Shown: piece by piece, positions 31,273 through 42,922 of the stretch
Layout: each line of letters opens with the position of its first letter
Position numbering within the stretch: position 1 is the first letter of the stretch
Assembly: GCA_029449245.1 (NCBI GenBank)
Contig: JANATF010000012.1
Span: forward strand, 930,001 to 994,000
Direction: 5' to 3'
Source of the DNA: Mortierella alpina
Lineage: Eukaryota; Mortierellomycota; Mortierellomycetes; Mortierellales; Mortierellaceae
DNA length: 64,000 nucleotides
Translations under genes and position numbers: made by a program
Notes under the pieces: model-generated
Database searches by the model: none
What the model saw: only the letters and a program-made list of their open reading frames with translations
Told to the model about the DNA's origin: nothing

Positions 31273-34200
31273 CTATGAGGACGGAAGTGGATCCTTGGAA
31301 AGTTTTGCCTCTTCCTCACGCTTAATACGAGCCTCCATGGCCTTAATGGCCCATCCCTTCATATCCACCTCGCTCTCGTTGTATTTCGTCAAGAATGGGT
31401 GCTCCAGCAGCGCTGCATACGTGGGGCGGTCCTTGGCGTCCTTGAGTAAGCACAAGCCCACAAATGCGCGTGCATCCTCAGAGTAGCTATCGGGAAGAGT
31501 TGGGGGTGGGCTGCCGACAATGGCGCTCAGCTGCGCAAAGACACTGTTGTATTTCTCGGGCGGGTATGGGTACGATCCTTCTGCAGTCTCCAGTATCGAT
31601 AGACCAAGTGACCAAACGTCCGACTGAACCGTGTAGGTTTGACCCTGTGAAATGCGTTCAGGCTATTATTATTTTTCAAAGAGACAATGGTCAGCTTCAT
31701 TCATAGTATCTACGTTCCAGTAGTCATGGTATCGATACGTACTGCCATGTAGCTTTGACATCCAATGTGGGTCTTGGCCATGGACTGCACAAGTTGTCCC
31801 GAGACTCCAAAATCGCAAAGCTTGACCTCTCCTTTGGAGTTGATTAAAACATTGGTTGGCTTTACATCTATCAATAAGAAGTACAAGAGGATTGTCAGTC
31901 AGTTGGTGCGAGCGGGAGCGTATCAGGTAGGTAGCCAGTTCAAGTGGATCAATTCAACACCCGCTCAGTGTGCTGCACATGATCCAAGCGCAAAAATAAG
32001 AGCTGTATCGTCATATACGGTACCTCTGTGAATGATCGAAAGCTCATCCTTGAGGAACTTGAGACCCCTTACCATCTAGATCACGCAGAAAATTGGGATA
32101 AAGACAGTGAGCAGAGTGTACCTGACGCAGCCTTTCGTATTTTTTTGCCCTGCATGCAAACTACGTCATACCGAGAGCGTAATGATTGATAGGTTATCCT
32201 CAGGCACACCGATCTGGTACAGCTTGTCCAATGATCCAGCATCCATATACTCCATGCAGTAGTACACACAAGTCTCAATGAAGAAGGCGCCATAGAACTC
32301 GACAATGTATGGGCTCTGCGACTTGTGCAGGACATCCAACTCCATGAGGATCGAGTTAAGTTTACTCTGGTCCAGCTCCAGCCGAGTTTCCTAAAGGCCA
32401 CGTAAAGGGTCGAATCGACGTAAGCGTAAAATTAGTACCACCGAACAATCGACTTTCTACGTGAAACCCTGCTAAATGTTGATAGCAATATAAAAAAGAT
32501 TGTGCGGAGATTGCGTGGATGAGGCGAGGTGGGGTTAAGCGGATTGTGATATTGAGTGTTGTATAGGTAAGGATCCACGGTTCAATTGGCAAAGCGTTTT
32601 TTAGTTGCGTAAAAAATGCCAGAGAAAAGCGAAAGGAACTCCTTGCGCGCGGCCATTTACAGCCTAGCCAACACAAAGGAATATTGCAATTTGAATCCCT
32701 GTGGTGATTTGATACCATCAACGCTGAGAGCACCGACACAAACAACAGACGCCTTTGTTGTTACCAAACAAACTCCACCTCACTCCACCTAACTCCACAT
32801 AACGCGCACATTGCATGCGAAGGGGATCAGACCGGTCATCTATCCGCCTAGCACAAAGTAGCACACTGGGTGAAATGGAAGAATGTAAAAAGAACAATAG
32901 GCGCAGAACCCTTGAGGCGGAATGCACAGGAACAACAGCAAGACGGCTCCTCAACTTAGATCCAGAGGATTTGAAGCAAAGGCCGAGCAGAGTATGAAAG
33001 GAAACACACACCTGAAGGATGATCAGGGCGAAGAGTAGAAAGGCCGATCGGCACGTTTTGCTCCCATCACGCTGGTCGTGCTGGAGCCTGTGTGGTTTTC
33101 GACCGCGCAAATAGATACAAAGGGGGAAAGAAAAGCAGAATGGGGGCTACTGCTTCGCAGTACAATAATCGACTCCGCCCCACGATCCATCCACACGCCC
33201 CAGCAACGCTTGTGTACACAACACACACGGTAGATTGTTAGAGTAGTGAAATCAGATATCGGGAAGAAAAAGCGTCTCTGTTCGTCGCGATTGGTCCGAA
33301 CCGTGTCTTTGGCGTTCTCACTTTTTTTTTCTCCCCTTGTGCATCCTTGGCCTCACTCGCCACCGACTGGGGTTGGATGGCTGCAGCCCAACCTAGGTTC
33401 GGCCTGTCTGCCCCTGTCCGACAACCGCACAGGAAGACAGGAAAACAAGGAACAAAAAAAGGAAACCGCCCGTGCAGATTCAGCTGCATGTGTTTATGAC
33501 GGACATGCCGGCACTGCCCGTCAGAGAACAAAGAGAAAAGAACAGGAACAGGCACATGCAACAATCTGGACAAGAGGAGCACAGTTATGGATGTAGGGAG
33601 CAAGCTGAAGGGGTGCATCACAGCGGAGCATTGAAGTCCCAAAAAGAAAAGAAAAGGTGGCGCTTCCAGGATCGGCTCTTCTATTTTTTCGCGAAAAGAA
33701 AAAACTTCCATCATATCCGAGAGTTGCGATCCGCTCATTGTCCTAGTTGCTATCCCACTTCAGCAGCACGCTCCCTTTTCAATGCATAGATCCCCGCTCT
33801 CTTGTTATTCTGCATGGTCCTCATAAAACGAGGAAAAAAAAACAACGGAGCGTCTCGTTGCCACAAAAAAAAGGTGGATTCGTGCCCTTTCTATTCTTCT
33901 TACCTTCATAGCCATCGTGACATTCGTGGGTTTGTGATAGACCTTCTGAACCGTGCCGTACTGCCCCTTGCCTAGCTCCTCAAGAAGCTTTAGCTCCTCC
34001 ATATTGATCTTGAAGCTGTTTCCATTGCTAAAGTCGACACCGTCGGCGTGCAGAATGGCCTTTCCATTGAAGTTAAGCTTTCCAGACGGATCCCTATGGT
34101 TTTTGCCAATGGGTATACAGCGAGAGAGAAATGATAAAGCAACTTTTAGCTTGAAGTCATACAAGCAGATCAGGCGAAGAAATCGAGCTAATCGCTTGCA

Positions 34201-34389
34201 TCAAAGAAAAAAAAAAGGGTCCATTATGCTTTTTTGTTTGAAGCTGCAGACTTACACAAAGCGCGAAAAGTTGGAGAAGGGGGTGTCTTGCTTGGGAGGT
34301 GCTCCTCCGCCGCTCATTTGCGAAAGGGTCATGCGAGGCATGGCGCGACGCGCAGGAGTGGGGGCATTGCCACGAGGAAGGCTGTTCAT
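31273..34389 (-). CDS. MAP kinase kinase of the Pbs2/Wis1 type
   Basis: This is a dual-specificity MAPKK, probably in the stress (HOG/p38) cascade. Six exons keep frame: 34389-34256, 34093-33904, 32390-32172, 32075-32024, 31867-31743 and 31662-31273, giving 369 residues. A family signature precedes the kinase domain ([19 protein letters not shown]). The glycine loop GKGQYGTV, catalytic lysine [16 protein letters not shown] at about 217-219 and APERI are all present. The activation-loop pair Ser227 and Thr231 has the S-x3-T spacing of MAPKKs. The phrase [16 protein letters not shown] is characteristic of Pbs2/Wis1. The N-terminal region is far shorter than in yeast Pbs2, so its docking sites may be missing or lie in an unseen upstream exon. 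The second intron is 1513 nt, more than ten times the local norm. Confidence 0.9.
32391..33903 (-). other. Unusually long intron of the Pbs2-type kinase gene
   Basis: This 1513-nt interval has a GT donor (33903-33902) and an AG acceptor (32392-32391) that join MAMK to ETRLELDQ in phase 0. Neighbouring introns are about 80-160 nt. I find no convincing nested coding region; the open frames inside lack homology. It includes a small hairpin, TACTGC-GAA-GCAGTA, near 33148-33162. A hidden alternative exon or noncoding RNA is possible. Confidence 0.75.
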
Positions 34390-34833
34390 GACTATTTTTT
34401 TTATGGCAGGCAGATATATTTCTTTCCAGGGCAGGTGTGGGCTGGAAGGATTAGGAAGGACTGGGCAGGGATCAGGAACAGAGCAGAGGCTAGGGTATAG
34501 ATGTGAAAGTGGGTTGGGCAGGGGAGGCAAAGGCAGCTCAGAAAATGTTGGTCGAGGAAAAAGGAGGGGGTGTGAACAAGGGAAGTAGAGAGGGAACGCA
34601 AAAAAGAAAAAAAAGGCGGAAGACAGGAAGACAGCGAGTGACAGAGGCAGGGCGACCAGCCCAGGTAAGAAAAAAAGAGCCAGGTGGCTTTGCTTCGGCT
34701 GGAAAGAAAGGCGGCCAAAAGGATGTGTGTGGAAACAAGGCTGCGTGTAGCTTATGGCGTCGTCTTCTTTATTGGAAAAACACCTCCCCTCAGACACTAC
34801 TGTGCGAGTGCGCTTGTGTGCCATGGACTGGCC
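34390..34833. promoter_or_regulatory. Gap between API5 stop and kinase start
   Basis: This region carries the upstream sequence of the minus-strand kinase gene and the 3' end of API5. It is strongly purine-rich on the plus strand, that is, a long C+T-rich leader for the kinase gene. No other gene is seen. Confidence 0.5.
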
Positions 34834-37800
34834 TCAACGCTTCAGGAAGCTAATACGCCCATTGCCATCGCGCGCCCGCTTGTTATCGAACGAGCTCGGG
34901 AGGCTGTGGTGGCCCCGTCCAGAGCTTCCAGTGCTCTTCCTGGACTGTTGAGCGGCCTGTGCAGACTGCGAGACGAGTGGCGCATGCTGTGTCTGCTGAT
35001 GTGCTTGGTTCTGCTTGGATCCTTTGTTGCCGTGCCCCCCAGGACTTTTGTTGCCGTGTCCTCCATGACCTCCATGACCTCCAGGACTTGTGTTTCCAGG
35101 AGAGTTCCCGCCTGTATTGGTTCCTTGCCGGCGCAGAATCTTGGTCTTTTTTGGCTTGGAGCTTGACTCGGATTCAGCTTTCCGCTTGTTGGATGCACCT
35201 TGCTGCTGCTGTTGCTGTTGCTGTTGTTGATTGAGGGTAGATTTGACGCCAGCTTTCGCGTGGGTGGGTTTGGCTGACACTTTTGTGGTGGTGTTGGTTG
35301 AATTGGTGGTATTAGAGTTGGATGCATTGGCGGTCTTCTTAGTCGTGCCTTTGGTGTTGGTTTTGGGCTCTGCAGCAACCTTAGGGGTGTCGGGTTGGAC
35401 AGCTTCCGGCACAGCCTTCCAAGATGGATGGATCGTAGTCTTGGTGTTCCTCAAGTGCTTGGGTTTCATAAATTCCTGTATGAAGAAAACGTATAGAACC
35501 ATAGATGCATATACATGACTTGCGTAAGCATACCGAGCAATTGGGGGGGGGGAGTGAAGCATGACCAACGCTTACCTTAACAGTGGCATGAATGTTACTA
35601 TGCATCAGCAAAGTCCTTCCGAGTCTCTTGACTATGGCAACTTGATGTTCGTCCTGAGGTTTCTTCGCCATAGCGCTGGCTAACTCCTGCCTCAGACTCG
35701 AAATCTTCGTTTGCGTGGCCATGTAGAGACTCCTGAATCTATTCGGAGACGATCCAAAAAAGGGCAAAAGTAAGAACAGTGTCAAAGCGGAAGACCAATG
35801 GGCTCAACCTGTCCTTGACTTCTGCATTGTTACCTGGGCATAAGCTCGTCTTTATCGGTAACACCAGACTCCTAGATTACGTTTCGAAAATCATAGCCCG
35901 AATCTGGTTAGTCTGGGCAAGTTCTCATGGACTGCAGATCTGCACGAGGACGTCATGTTGATCACGGCCCTTTAAAGTTACACATGCAGTCGCATTTTTT
36001 GTTTGGTAAGCATTGCACACTAGCCATTATACCTTCGTGGCAATGAAATAAAGCACGTTCGTCAGGCATTCTACTTGAGCCAACTCCATTGAATGGGTGG
36101 CCTCTTGTTCCACAGGAACGATTGCCTACATTGCAATGCAACGCAAGGAAGATAATAAGGGTTAAGCACGAGCCACTCGAATCACAGGAATGGAAAAAGC
36201 CTCTTGGCTCACAGTCAAAAGTAACTCTCACCACTAAAAGATCCGTCAATAGATCCCCAGCTGATTTTACGATCGTCGCAGAGGCGTGTCCTGAGATGAA
36301 ACTGTCTGCATACAGACGCAGTACCGAGGTTTTGTGCTTGTCCGTAAGGTGAATAAAGGCATTGCGCGGCAAGATGTGAATGCCAATGAACTCTAGCAAA
36401 GGGTCTGCCGAGATGGTGCGCTATACATTAAAAAGTAGTGAGGAATGTCAGTGAAACCTGGTAGGTGAATTGAAGCGGCACAGGGATTCAGTTCACCGAG
36501 AAAATGCACACCTTAAACAATGGCATAGCCAACATTCCAGCGACTAACATGCGCTTGACAGATTCGGGATTGTTGACCTAATTATCGAGGCAGAGAAGAG
36601 TATCAGCAAAATTGTTAGCACAGCGATCATGATACTAAGGTTAGTGACTTTGTTGAATAACTGTGCTTGAACCTACATCGAATGGTCCCTCTGACGTGAT
36701 GTGAGCCATATAGGCATTGAAAAGTCCTGTAAGATCCAAGACTCCTGTCTGGTATGGCCGTGTCTGCATGATGATCTTGGCGAGTATCTCGAGATCCGCA
36801 TTCGACACTGAGCTCATTGCCTAACAAAACATGCCACCAGGGGTAGGGTTAGATACCATATGTCATATTCCAGTAACTATCGATTATAGAATGATAAAGC
36901 ACCATAGCCAATGCATTTATATACCTTCTGTATCTCCCCAGCGAAGTACTCTTCTATCTCTGGGTCCTTGAACAGTTCCTGTTTCGATGCCATGACATGG
37001 TGAGTGATAAAGTCCAAGCATCTCTCCCGCAAATCTGTTCCTTTAATGCCCTGTTGAAAGATCACAGCGAGGACCTCTAGAAAACCACGATGACAAGTCA
37101 TAGAGCGTTAGTACGTGTCGCAATTAACAGCAAGCCTAGAACAAGATTCTGGAGTAACAACCGATACCTCTTGGACTCTGAGCCAGCAAAGCCTGCAACG
37201 CCCCTTGTACAACCACCAAGTCCTGATCATCTATGGAGAGGAAAAACATTCATGGCACATATTCGGAAAGTCAGAACTATGTGCTCGGAACGACTACAAG
37301 AGGAAATTTCGTAGCGGCCTAAATATCAGTTTCACATTCATACCTAGCTGAAGAAGCTGGCAGAGAACATCGGCAATCTTGATTGTATGCTGTGGTCCAT
37401 CCTTGCACAACATTGGCAGGCTCTTGATAGCAGCTTGTCGAATCTAGAATGAAAAATGTCGACCTGATGAATACAAACAAATTGTGATCCATGCTTGGCC
37501 AAGAGTCATATGGACACCCAAGTTCTCAGCATACCAGACTTGAATCGTCCTCGCAGAGGTCAAAGACGCCATCGATAGCCTTTGTGTGAAGCGCAGGAAA
37601 GTGCTTGAAAAACGTGGGAATGAATCTAGAGAAGGTTGTTGATGATGGTCCGAGCAAGACGGTCAGTCGCGTTGGATTTGACCAGGTGTTTCCATCATGC
37701 CTGATATAGTCCATCGCCCTGTGCGTCCAGTAAAGAAGCTGCCTTACTGCGCGGTGAGTCGCTTTGCGCCGTCTGACCCTTGAGACCCTGCTATGATAGT

Positions 37801-37983
37801 CTTGTAAGCTTGCGCATGCTAAGGAGTATGTTGGAAAAGTATGGGCTGTTTAGTTTTTGACTGACTATGGACGAGCCTAACCCCACGAGCCCGTGTCCGG
37901 AATAGGAGCCATACCTCTGATGCCTTTTCTTTCGCATCTGTAATCTCATTGTAGGCGTTGTAGATCTGGTCGAGGTCTGCCAT
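34834..37983 (-). CDS. API5: API5 (apoptosis inhibitor 5 / AAC-11) homologue
   Basis: API5 is a nuclear HEAT/ARM-repeat protein that binds RNA-export and acinus-type partners. Thirteen exons were reconstructed: 37983-37915, 37818-37748, 37625-37535, 37443-37344, 37230-37168, 37076-36925, 36820-36677, 36577-36512, 36420-36232, 36125-36033, 35871-35834, 35738-35576 and 35475-34834. They give 626 residues in frame. The N terminus matches API5 strongly (KRLTAQFIPTFFKHFPALHT, then DGVFDLCED and IRQAAIKSLP). The middle has helical repeats, and the helical part ends with SWKAV after a run like the family's IPPSYKSTVTLSWKPV region. The C-terminal 200 residues are low complexity: a ten-glutamine run, a basic NKRKAESESSSKPKKTK nuclear signal and Gly/His repeats. 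Small exons 8 and 11 are the least certain. It is divergent from RAD23 with 436 bases between starts. Confidence 0.88.
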
Positions 37984-38419
37984 TGGATGGGCTGGTTTGT
38001 TTTGGCTTTTGTACAGGGGTTGAAAGTAGATGGACTATGCAGTGAATGAGGGATGAATGCGGCTGGTCATGAAATGAAGATAGAAGCGAGATAGTGAAAT
38101 GCGACAAGGAAGAGGCCCTGGCTCTGGCGCGGTGGTGGATGGACGAGGACGAGGGAGCGAGGCGCGGACGAAGGGCAGAGCGATGCAGTACCTTCCGGAG
38201 GGAGCGAAGCTGTGATATTTGGGGAAATGAGGCAGCCAGGCAACAGATGGCGCTGTGGCCAGTCTTCTACCACGCCTCCGCCTCGATGCTACGTCACTTT
38301 TTTTTTTTTTCTTTTTGGTGTTTTCCTCGTTTTTGCACTCGCTACTTGTCCCCTTTCTGCTTCCATTCGAGCTATCCTTCTTCACCCCTTTCCCACTTTT
38401 AGGCCGCACAACCACAACC
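37984..38419. promoter_or_regulatory. Divergent promoter between API5 and RAD23
   Basis: This 436-base gap lies between two divergent start codons. It contains a T-rich and C+T-rich leader before RAD23 (about 38296-38400). I see no clear TATA box. The two genes could be co-regulated, but nothing in the sequence proves it. Confidence 0.5.
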
Positions 38420-40492
38420 ATGCTCATCACCGTCAAAACACTCAAGCAGGAGACTTTTAAAGTCGATGTCGACGAGACCGACAAGGTAACAAGCGGGTGC
38501 TAGCCCTTGGGAAATTAACACCGCATGACGTGTGCTTTGCACTTCCACGTACCATGCCTGAGAAGGGCGCAGCCTTCAACCTCGGAGACATGCACATCAG
38601 GCTTACGTCTTCGACAGCAGAAACGTACTTGGCGGCACTCATGTCGCATTCATTGTCCGCTCTTCACGCAAAGTCGTATCAAACGGGTCATATCCATTCC
38701 TGAAAGCTTGCCAACGCCGAACACGTAACTGACTTTTTTTTTGGCGTCTTTGACTCTTACTGCAGGTTCTTTCAATCAAGGAAAAGATTGAGCAACTCCA
38801 AGGACACCCAGTCAACAGCCAAAAGTTGATCTTTTCAGGCAAGTCATCGATCCATATCGCGCAGGCAGCAGAAGGACGCGTGCGTTCGCGACTCGGACAT
38901 CTGTAAATGCTGGAAGGCACTAAACAATGCAAACCATGCTAATAAGGGTTGGCTGCCTCTCCTACGGTATCGTGGATTTTTTATAGGCAAGATCCTGGAG
39001 GACGAGAAGCCCGTTTCACAATACAACATCTCGGAGAAGGACTTTTTAGTTATCATGGTCACCAAGGTAAGAGCCAGAAGGAAACCCCACGCGGCATGTT
39101 GCCTACTCATCGCATCATGAAGAATCCTGGCTGCCATCCGACTCACACTCTCGTCCCTGTACTCTGTCGCATGCTATAGGCCAAGGCTGCAGCCGTATCA
39201 TCCTCTAAACCTGCAGCTGCCACCACAACACCCACACCTGCATCTGCACCCGAACCCGCCGCAGCAACGCCAACTGTGCCTGTTGCCCAGGTTCCAACGG
39301 AACAAGCTCCTGCTGCTGCTGCACCTGCCGATGCCCCTGTTATTGGCGAGAACCCTGCACCAGCCGCCTCAACGGAACCTGCTGCTCCTTCCTCCGACGA
39401 TAACGCTCTCCGTATGCTAACATACATACATTTGCAACCCTCAAAAAAGGACCGCTTTGCATCCCCAAATGATCTGACCTTCGTTGTTCTATCTTATCCT
39501 TTTTAGTGACTGGAACTCGTTTGGAAACTGCTATCCAAAACATGATGGAGATGGGATTCCCTAGAGATCAGTGCCTTCTGGCGATGAGAGCCAGCTTCAA
39601 CAACCCCGATAGAGCTGTCGAGTACTTGATGACTGTAAGTCAAAAGTGGATATTTGGACAGGAACTAACCATGAAGCAGGTGGAGCAGAACATTGTTCGG
39701 GAAGTTCTAACGGTTTATTTATCACTGCAATGTGCTAGGGTATTCCCGAGCATCTTCAGGCACAGGCAAGTGCTCCAGCTCCTGCAGCAGCTCCTGCTCG
39801 TGCTGCTGCACCCGCTTCTACTGCCGCACCCACTTCTGCTCCTGCCGTTGCAGCAGCAGCGCCTCCAGCTTCTGCAGCTGCGACCACAACTGCTCAGCCA
39901 CAAAACCTTTTCACCGCAGCAGCTCAGGCAGCAGCTACCGCCCGTCGTGGTGGAGCTGGCGCTCCTGGTGCCGAGGCAGGAGCAGCAGAGACGGATAGCC
40001 TTGCCTTCTTGAGAGATCAGCCTCAGTTTCAACAAATCCGCGAGATGGTTCAACACAATCCCGACTTGCTGCAGCCTCTCCTCATCCAGCTTGGACAGTC
40101 CAACCCTCAGATGCTTCAGGTGAGAAGAATAGCAGGTTGTTTCTGCTCTCCGTTAGTCGGGGAAGCTGTTGCGCTGTTGCTAGGGATGTGAGCGCGAGAT
40201 TTTCAGACCCGCAAACTCATATATTTGAACTGTTGACAACCATGTCTAATAGCTCATTAATCAGAACCAGCAAGCCTTCTTGCAGTTGCTGAACGAGGGT
40301 AACGATGGCGAGGACGACGGCCGCATCTATGTGACACAGGAGGAACAGGACGCCATTCAGCGATTGGAGAACCTTGGGTTTGATCACCGGACTGTTGTCG
40401 AGGCATTCTTTGCTTGTGATCGCAACGAGGAAATGGCAGCAAACTACCTCTTTGATCACGGCCACGAAGATATGGAGGAGGACATGCAGTAA
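38420..40492 (+). CDS. RAD23: RAD23, ubiquitin receptor for DNA repair and proteasome delivery
   Basis: Rad23 links ubiquitinated cargo to the proteasome and stabilises the XPC/Rad4 damage sensor. Seven exons: 38420-38485, 38766-38838, 38987-39066, 39180-39411, 39507-39634, 39739-40119 and 40253-40492, giving 399 residues in frame, the usual family length. An N-terminal ubiquitin-like domain (about 1-73) starts [19 protein letters not shown]. Then come an Ala/Pro linker, UBA1 (about 152-193, [15 protein letters not shown]), a second Ala-rich linker, the STI1-like Rad4-binding domain (about 270-320, [20 protein letters not shown]) and UBA2 near the end ([20 protein letters not shown]). The second intron begins GC rather than GT (see separate entry). 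Confidence 0.96.
38839..38986 (+). other. GC-AG intron in RAD23
   Basis: The intron starts GCAAGT after TCAG and ends TATAG. Only this boundary joins the ubiquitin-like domain in frame (LIFSG to KILEDEKPV). The extended donor AG|GCAAGT is the usual context for the rare GC-AG class handled by the major spliceosome. Confidence 0.85.
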
Positions 40493-42830
40493 AAAATGAA
40501 AAGAATCCAGTTCAACTCAGCCTTGTAGTCACAGAGAGTGGGAGTAGATGACAAGAACTTTCGGTTTTCATTTTCATTCTTTGACGTTTGAATACTTTGC
40601 AAAGCCATCAAATCAACGAGTGTGAATTGCATGAAAATGTCCTTTGAATAACACCTCGGCAAGGTGGCGATAGCAGCGGGAAGTGCTATGAACCGTAGGC
40701 AGGTCAGGACATGTCCATGACTTTATATAGGATTTGGAAGCTGTAACCGGTAGAACTGTTGGTAAGTCTTTTTGAGGAGTGGGCACAAGGGGGAGGAGAG
40801 CGCGACTCCCGATGGCGGGTAGTCTATCGGGTGTGGGACCGTATTCAGGTGTTTGTGTGCAAGGGAGGACGTGGGCGTGAGCAACCGAACGAACACCTGC
40901 ACACATGCCACGCAAACACTATTCTATCAGGTGCAGTCCTGGGTCTCAGTTTCCCCAGACCTCTGGCCCTAGCAAAAGCAACTGATGATTCCTACGCTGG
41001 AAGTACCTTTCATACACGCATACACGCACGCACTTCCTCGCTCGTGCTCTGTTTTCCGGAGCATATCTTGTTTTCTTGAATCTTAAATGGCGCAGAAAAA
41101 AAAACAAGCGTCAACGCCTGTTGTGTACTGTACCTTTCTCTGTACGAGATCTTGCCGACTCATTGACATAGTGGTGGTACTGCATATGTCCACCAGGTAC
41201 ATGTACTGTACGTCTCCGGCGGCTGCATTGTTTGGACCACATGCAGAAGAGTTGCGAGGGAAGAGCAGACTTGCCGTTTTGTTTGCATGAACATTGTTTT
41301 TATTGGGTGCAGCCTAGTCTGTTCAAATGGGACGCAGCGAACTGCTTTCATAGAAACAACCTTCCGCAAGAATACTGACCATGTGAGAGAGAAAGTCTTT
41401 TATGGAGAGTTGCCACATCACTGCGGTGGGTTACCAACTCTTCCAGACATACAGGTACAGCACCACGCAGTGTCTCGAAAAGGGCCATTAGAGAACATCA
41501 TTCCTGCACGGCATGAAAGCCTAGCGATATACTTATTTTTCGGGAATTCTTCCATCGGTGTCTTTCTGTAACCAGAGATCGTTTGCGTTCATGTACGGCA
41601 GGGTATACTTTTGTATGACAGGGTGCTATTCAAGTGTCTCTGTGTCCAGCATGCTGTGTCCTACTGCATAGTGGGAACAGAGCTCAAACGAGCAGCTCGC
41701 TCGGCACATACTTCGGCGAAATGTTAATGCACAAACCATCAGGAACAAAAGTATTTGCCATCCCTCCCCCCTCCTTGGCAACACTGACATGGCCAAAGGA
41801 CTAGGTATCTGTTTGCTGATTAACAGAAATACACTGTAAGCCTTTCCTCTATTATCACCTTTACTCCCACGTTCTTTTTTCTGCATTGCACCATCGATCG
41901 TGTGCTAAGGAAGGTCGGCAAGGGCGGCTTCTAGTATTCCCAACTGGCCATTGTCAGCTTTTATCAGTCGGCGGGGTTCACAGGGTGGTTTGTACTGTAC
42001 CAAAAGGTGTGTTCCTCATCTTCTATTGACTAAATCAGCACCAACGGTTGACTGATATGAGACTGACACAATTTTTATCTTCGTCGTGCCTGAAAGCTGG
42101 CGGCACTTGGCGTCGCGGTCACCAAGGCGAGCGAGTACAGGACCAGCAGAGTGAGTACAGGACCAGCAGAGTGTGCACTCGCTGCGATGCCGCCCTGAGT
42201 GAGGAGATGCGCAGGGTAACCTGCACAGCCTGCGAAGTCTGCAATCTGCAATCTGCCAATTCACAGGGACAGCGTGGGAGCGCACACTATCGCTCGCATC
42301 GGCACGGCCAAGCTTCTCCAAGAAACAAGGCCAGCGTCGCGTCCACGCGGCACCTTTTACAAAGCAAGTGCACTGTACATCATATTCACTTGCGAGAGCG
42401 ATGCGCGACCAGCGAGCGAGCGGTCTTTGCTAATGTTTTTTCGCTCCTGTCCCTAGCCCGGCCCGACTCCATGCAGAGACTTGCAGGCGTGTGTGAGTTT
42501 TTTCTGTTTATGTATCCGTGCCAGTAGCGCAGGGCGTGTGAGATAACCTATTCATTAAGGTTTTAGTGTTGGGGACACACGACACATATTCCTCTCTGCG
42601 CTGCAAAACCAACCGGCCACAAATAAAAAGAGGCCTCCATCTCCATTCGCCATTTCGTCCTTTCCTTTCCTCCATCTCCAGCTGTCCTCTCAACTCATCG
42701 CCCGCTCAACTCTTCGACTCCCCTACTCCTCTGCTTCGCCCGCTACCCCGTGCCCTCTCGCCCACCTGCACCTTGTCTCGTCTGCAGCCACCCCCCACTC
42801 CTGTCCTGCCTATAGAACACATCACAAAAA
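40493..42830. other. Intergenic region between RAD23 and the permease
   Basis: About 2.3 kb with no gene I can support. Short open frames are present but none resembles a known protein. It includes a 20-bp tandem duplication at 42133-42172. Toward the permease there is a TATA-like AAATAAAAAG (42621-42630) and then a long C+T-rich leader. Confidence 0.5.
42133..42172 (+). repeat. 20-bp tandem duplication
   Basis: Two perfect head-to-tail copies of a 20-base unit starting GAGTACAGGACC. Likely a replication-slippage duplication in noncoding DNA. Confidence 0.9.
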
Positions 42831-42878
42831 ATGAAGGAGGCTAAAGTAGCAAAGGTCGATCGATCGGAGCAAAGGTGA
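42831..42878 (+). other. Possible upstream ORF in the permease leader
   Basis: An ATG in strong context (AAAAAATGA) opens a 15-codon frame ending TGA at 42876-42878, 45 bases before the permease start. No splice between this ATG and the permease frame works: the available donors are phase 0 or 2, while the acceptors need phase 1. It may therefore be a translated upstream ORF. A possible leader intron runs from the GT at 42875 to the AG at 42917. Confidence 0.4.
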
Positions 42879-42922
42879 TTCTCCTTTCCACCCCGCCGAC
42901 TTGTCCTCTGTTTGCAGTAGAC

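Noticed and set aside
42048-42527. 159-codon open frame with many Cys and His
   Set aside because: Cysteine spacing fits no known finger, the frame includes a fresh 20-bp duplication, and the composition is that of noncoding DNA.
42831-42874. First coding exon of the permease starting at 42831
   Set aside because: The available donors give phase 0 or 2, while every nearby acceptor needs phase 1 to enter the permease frame.
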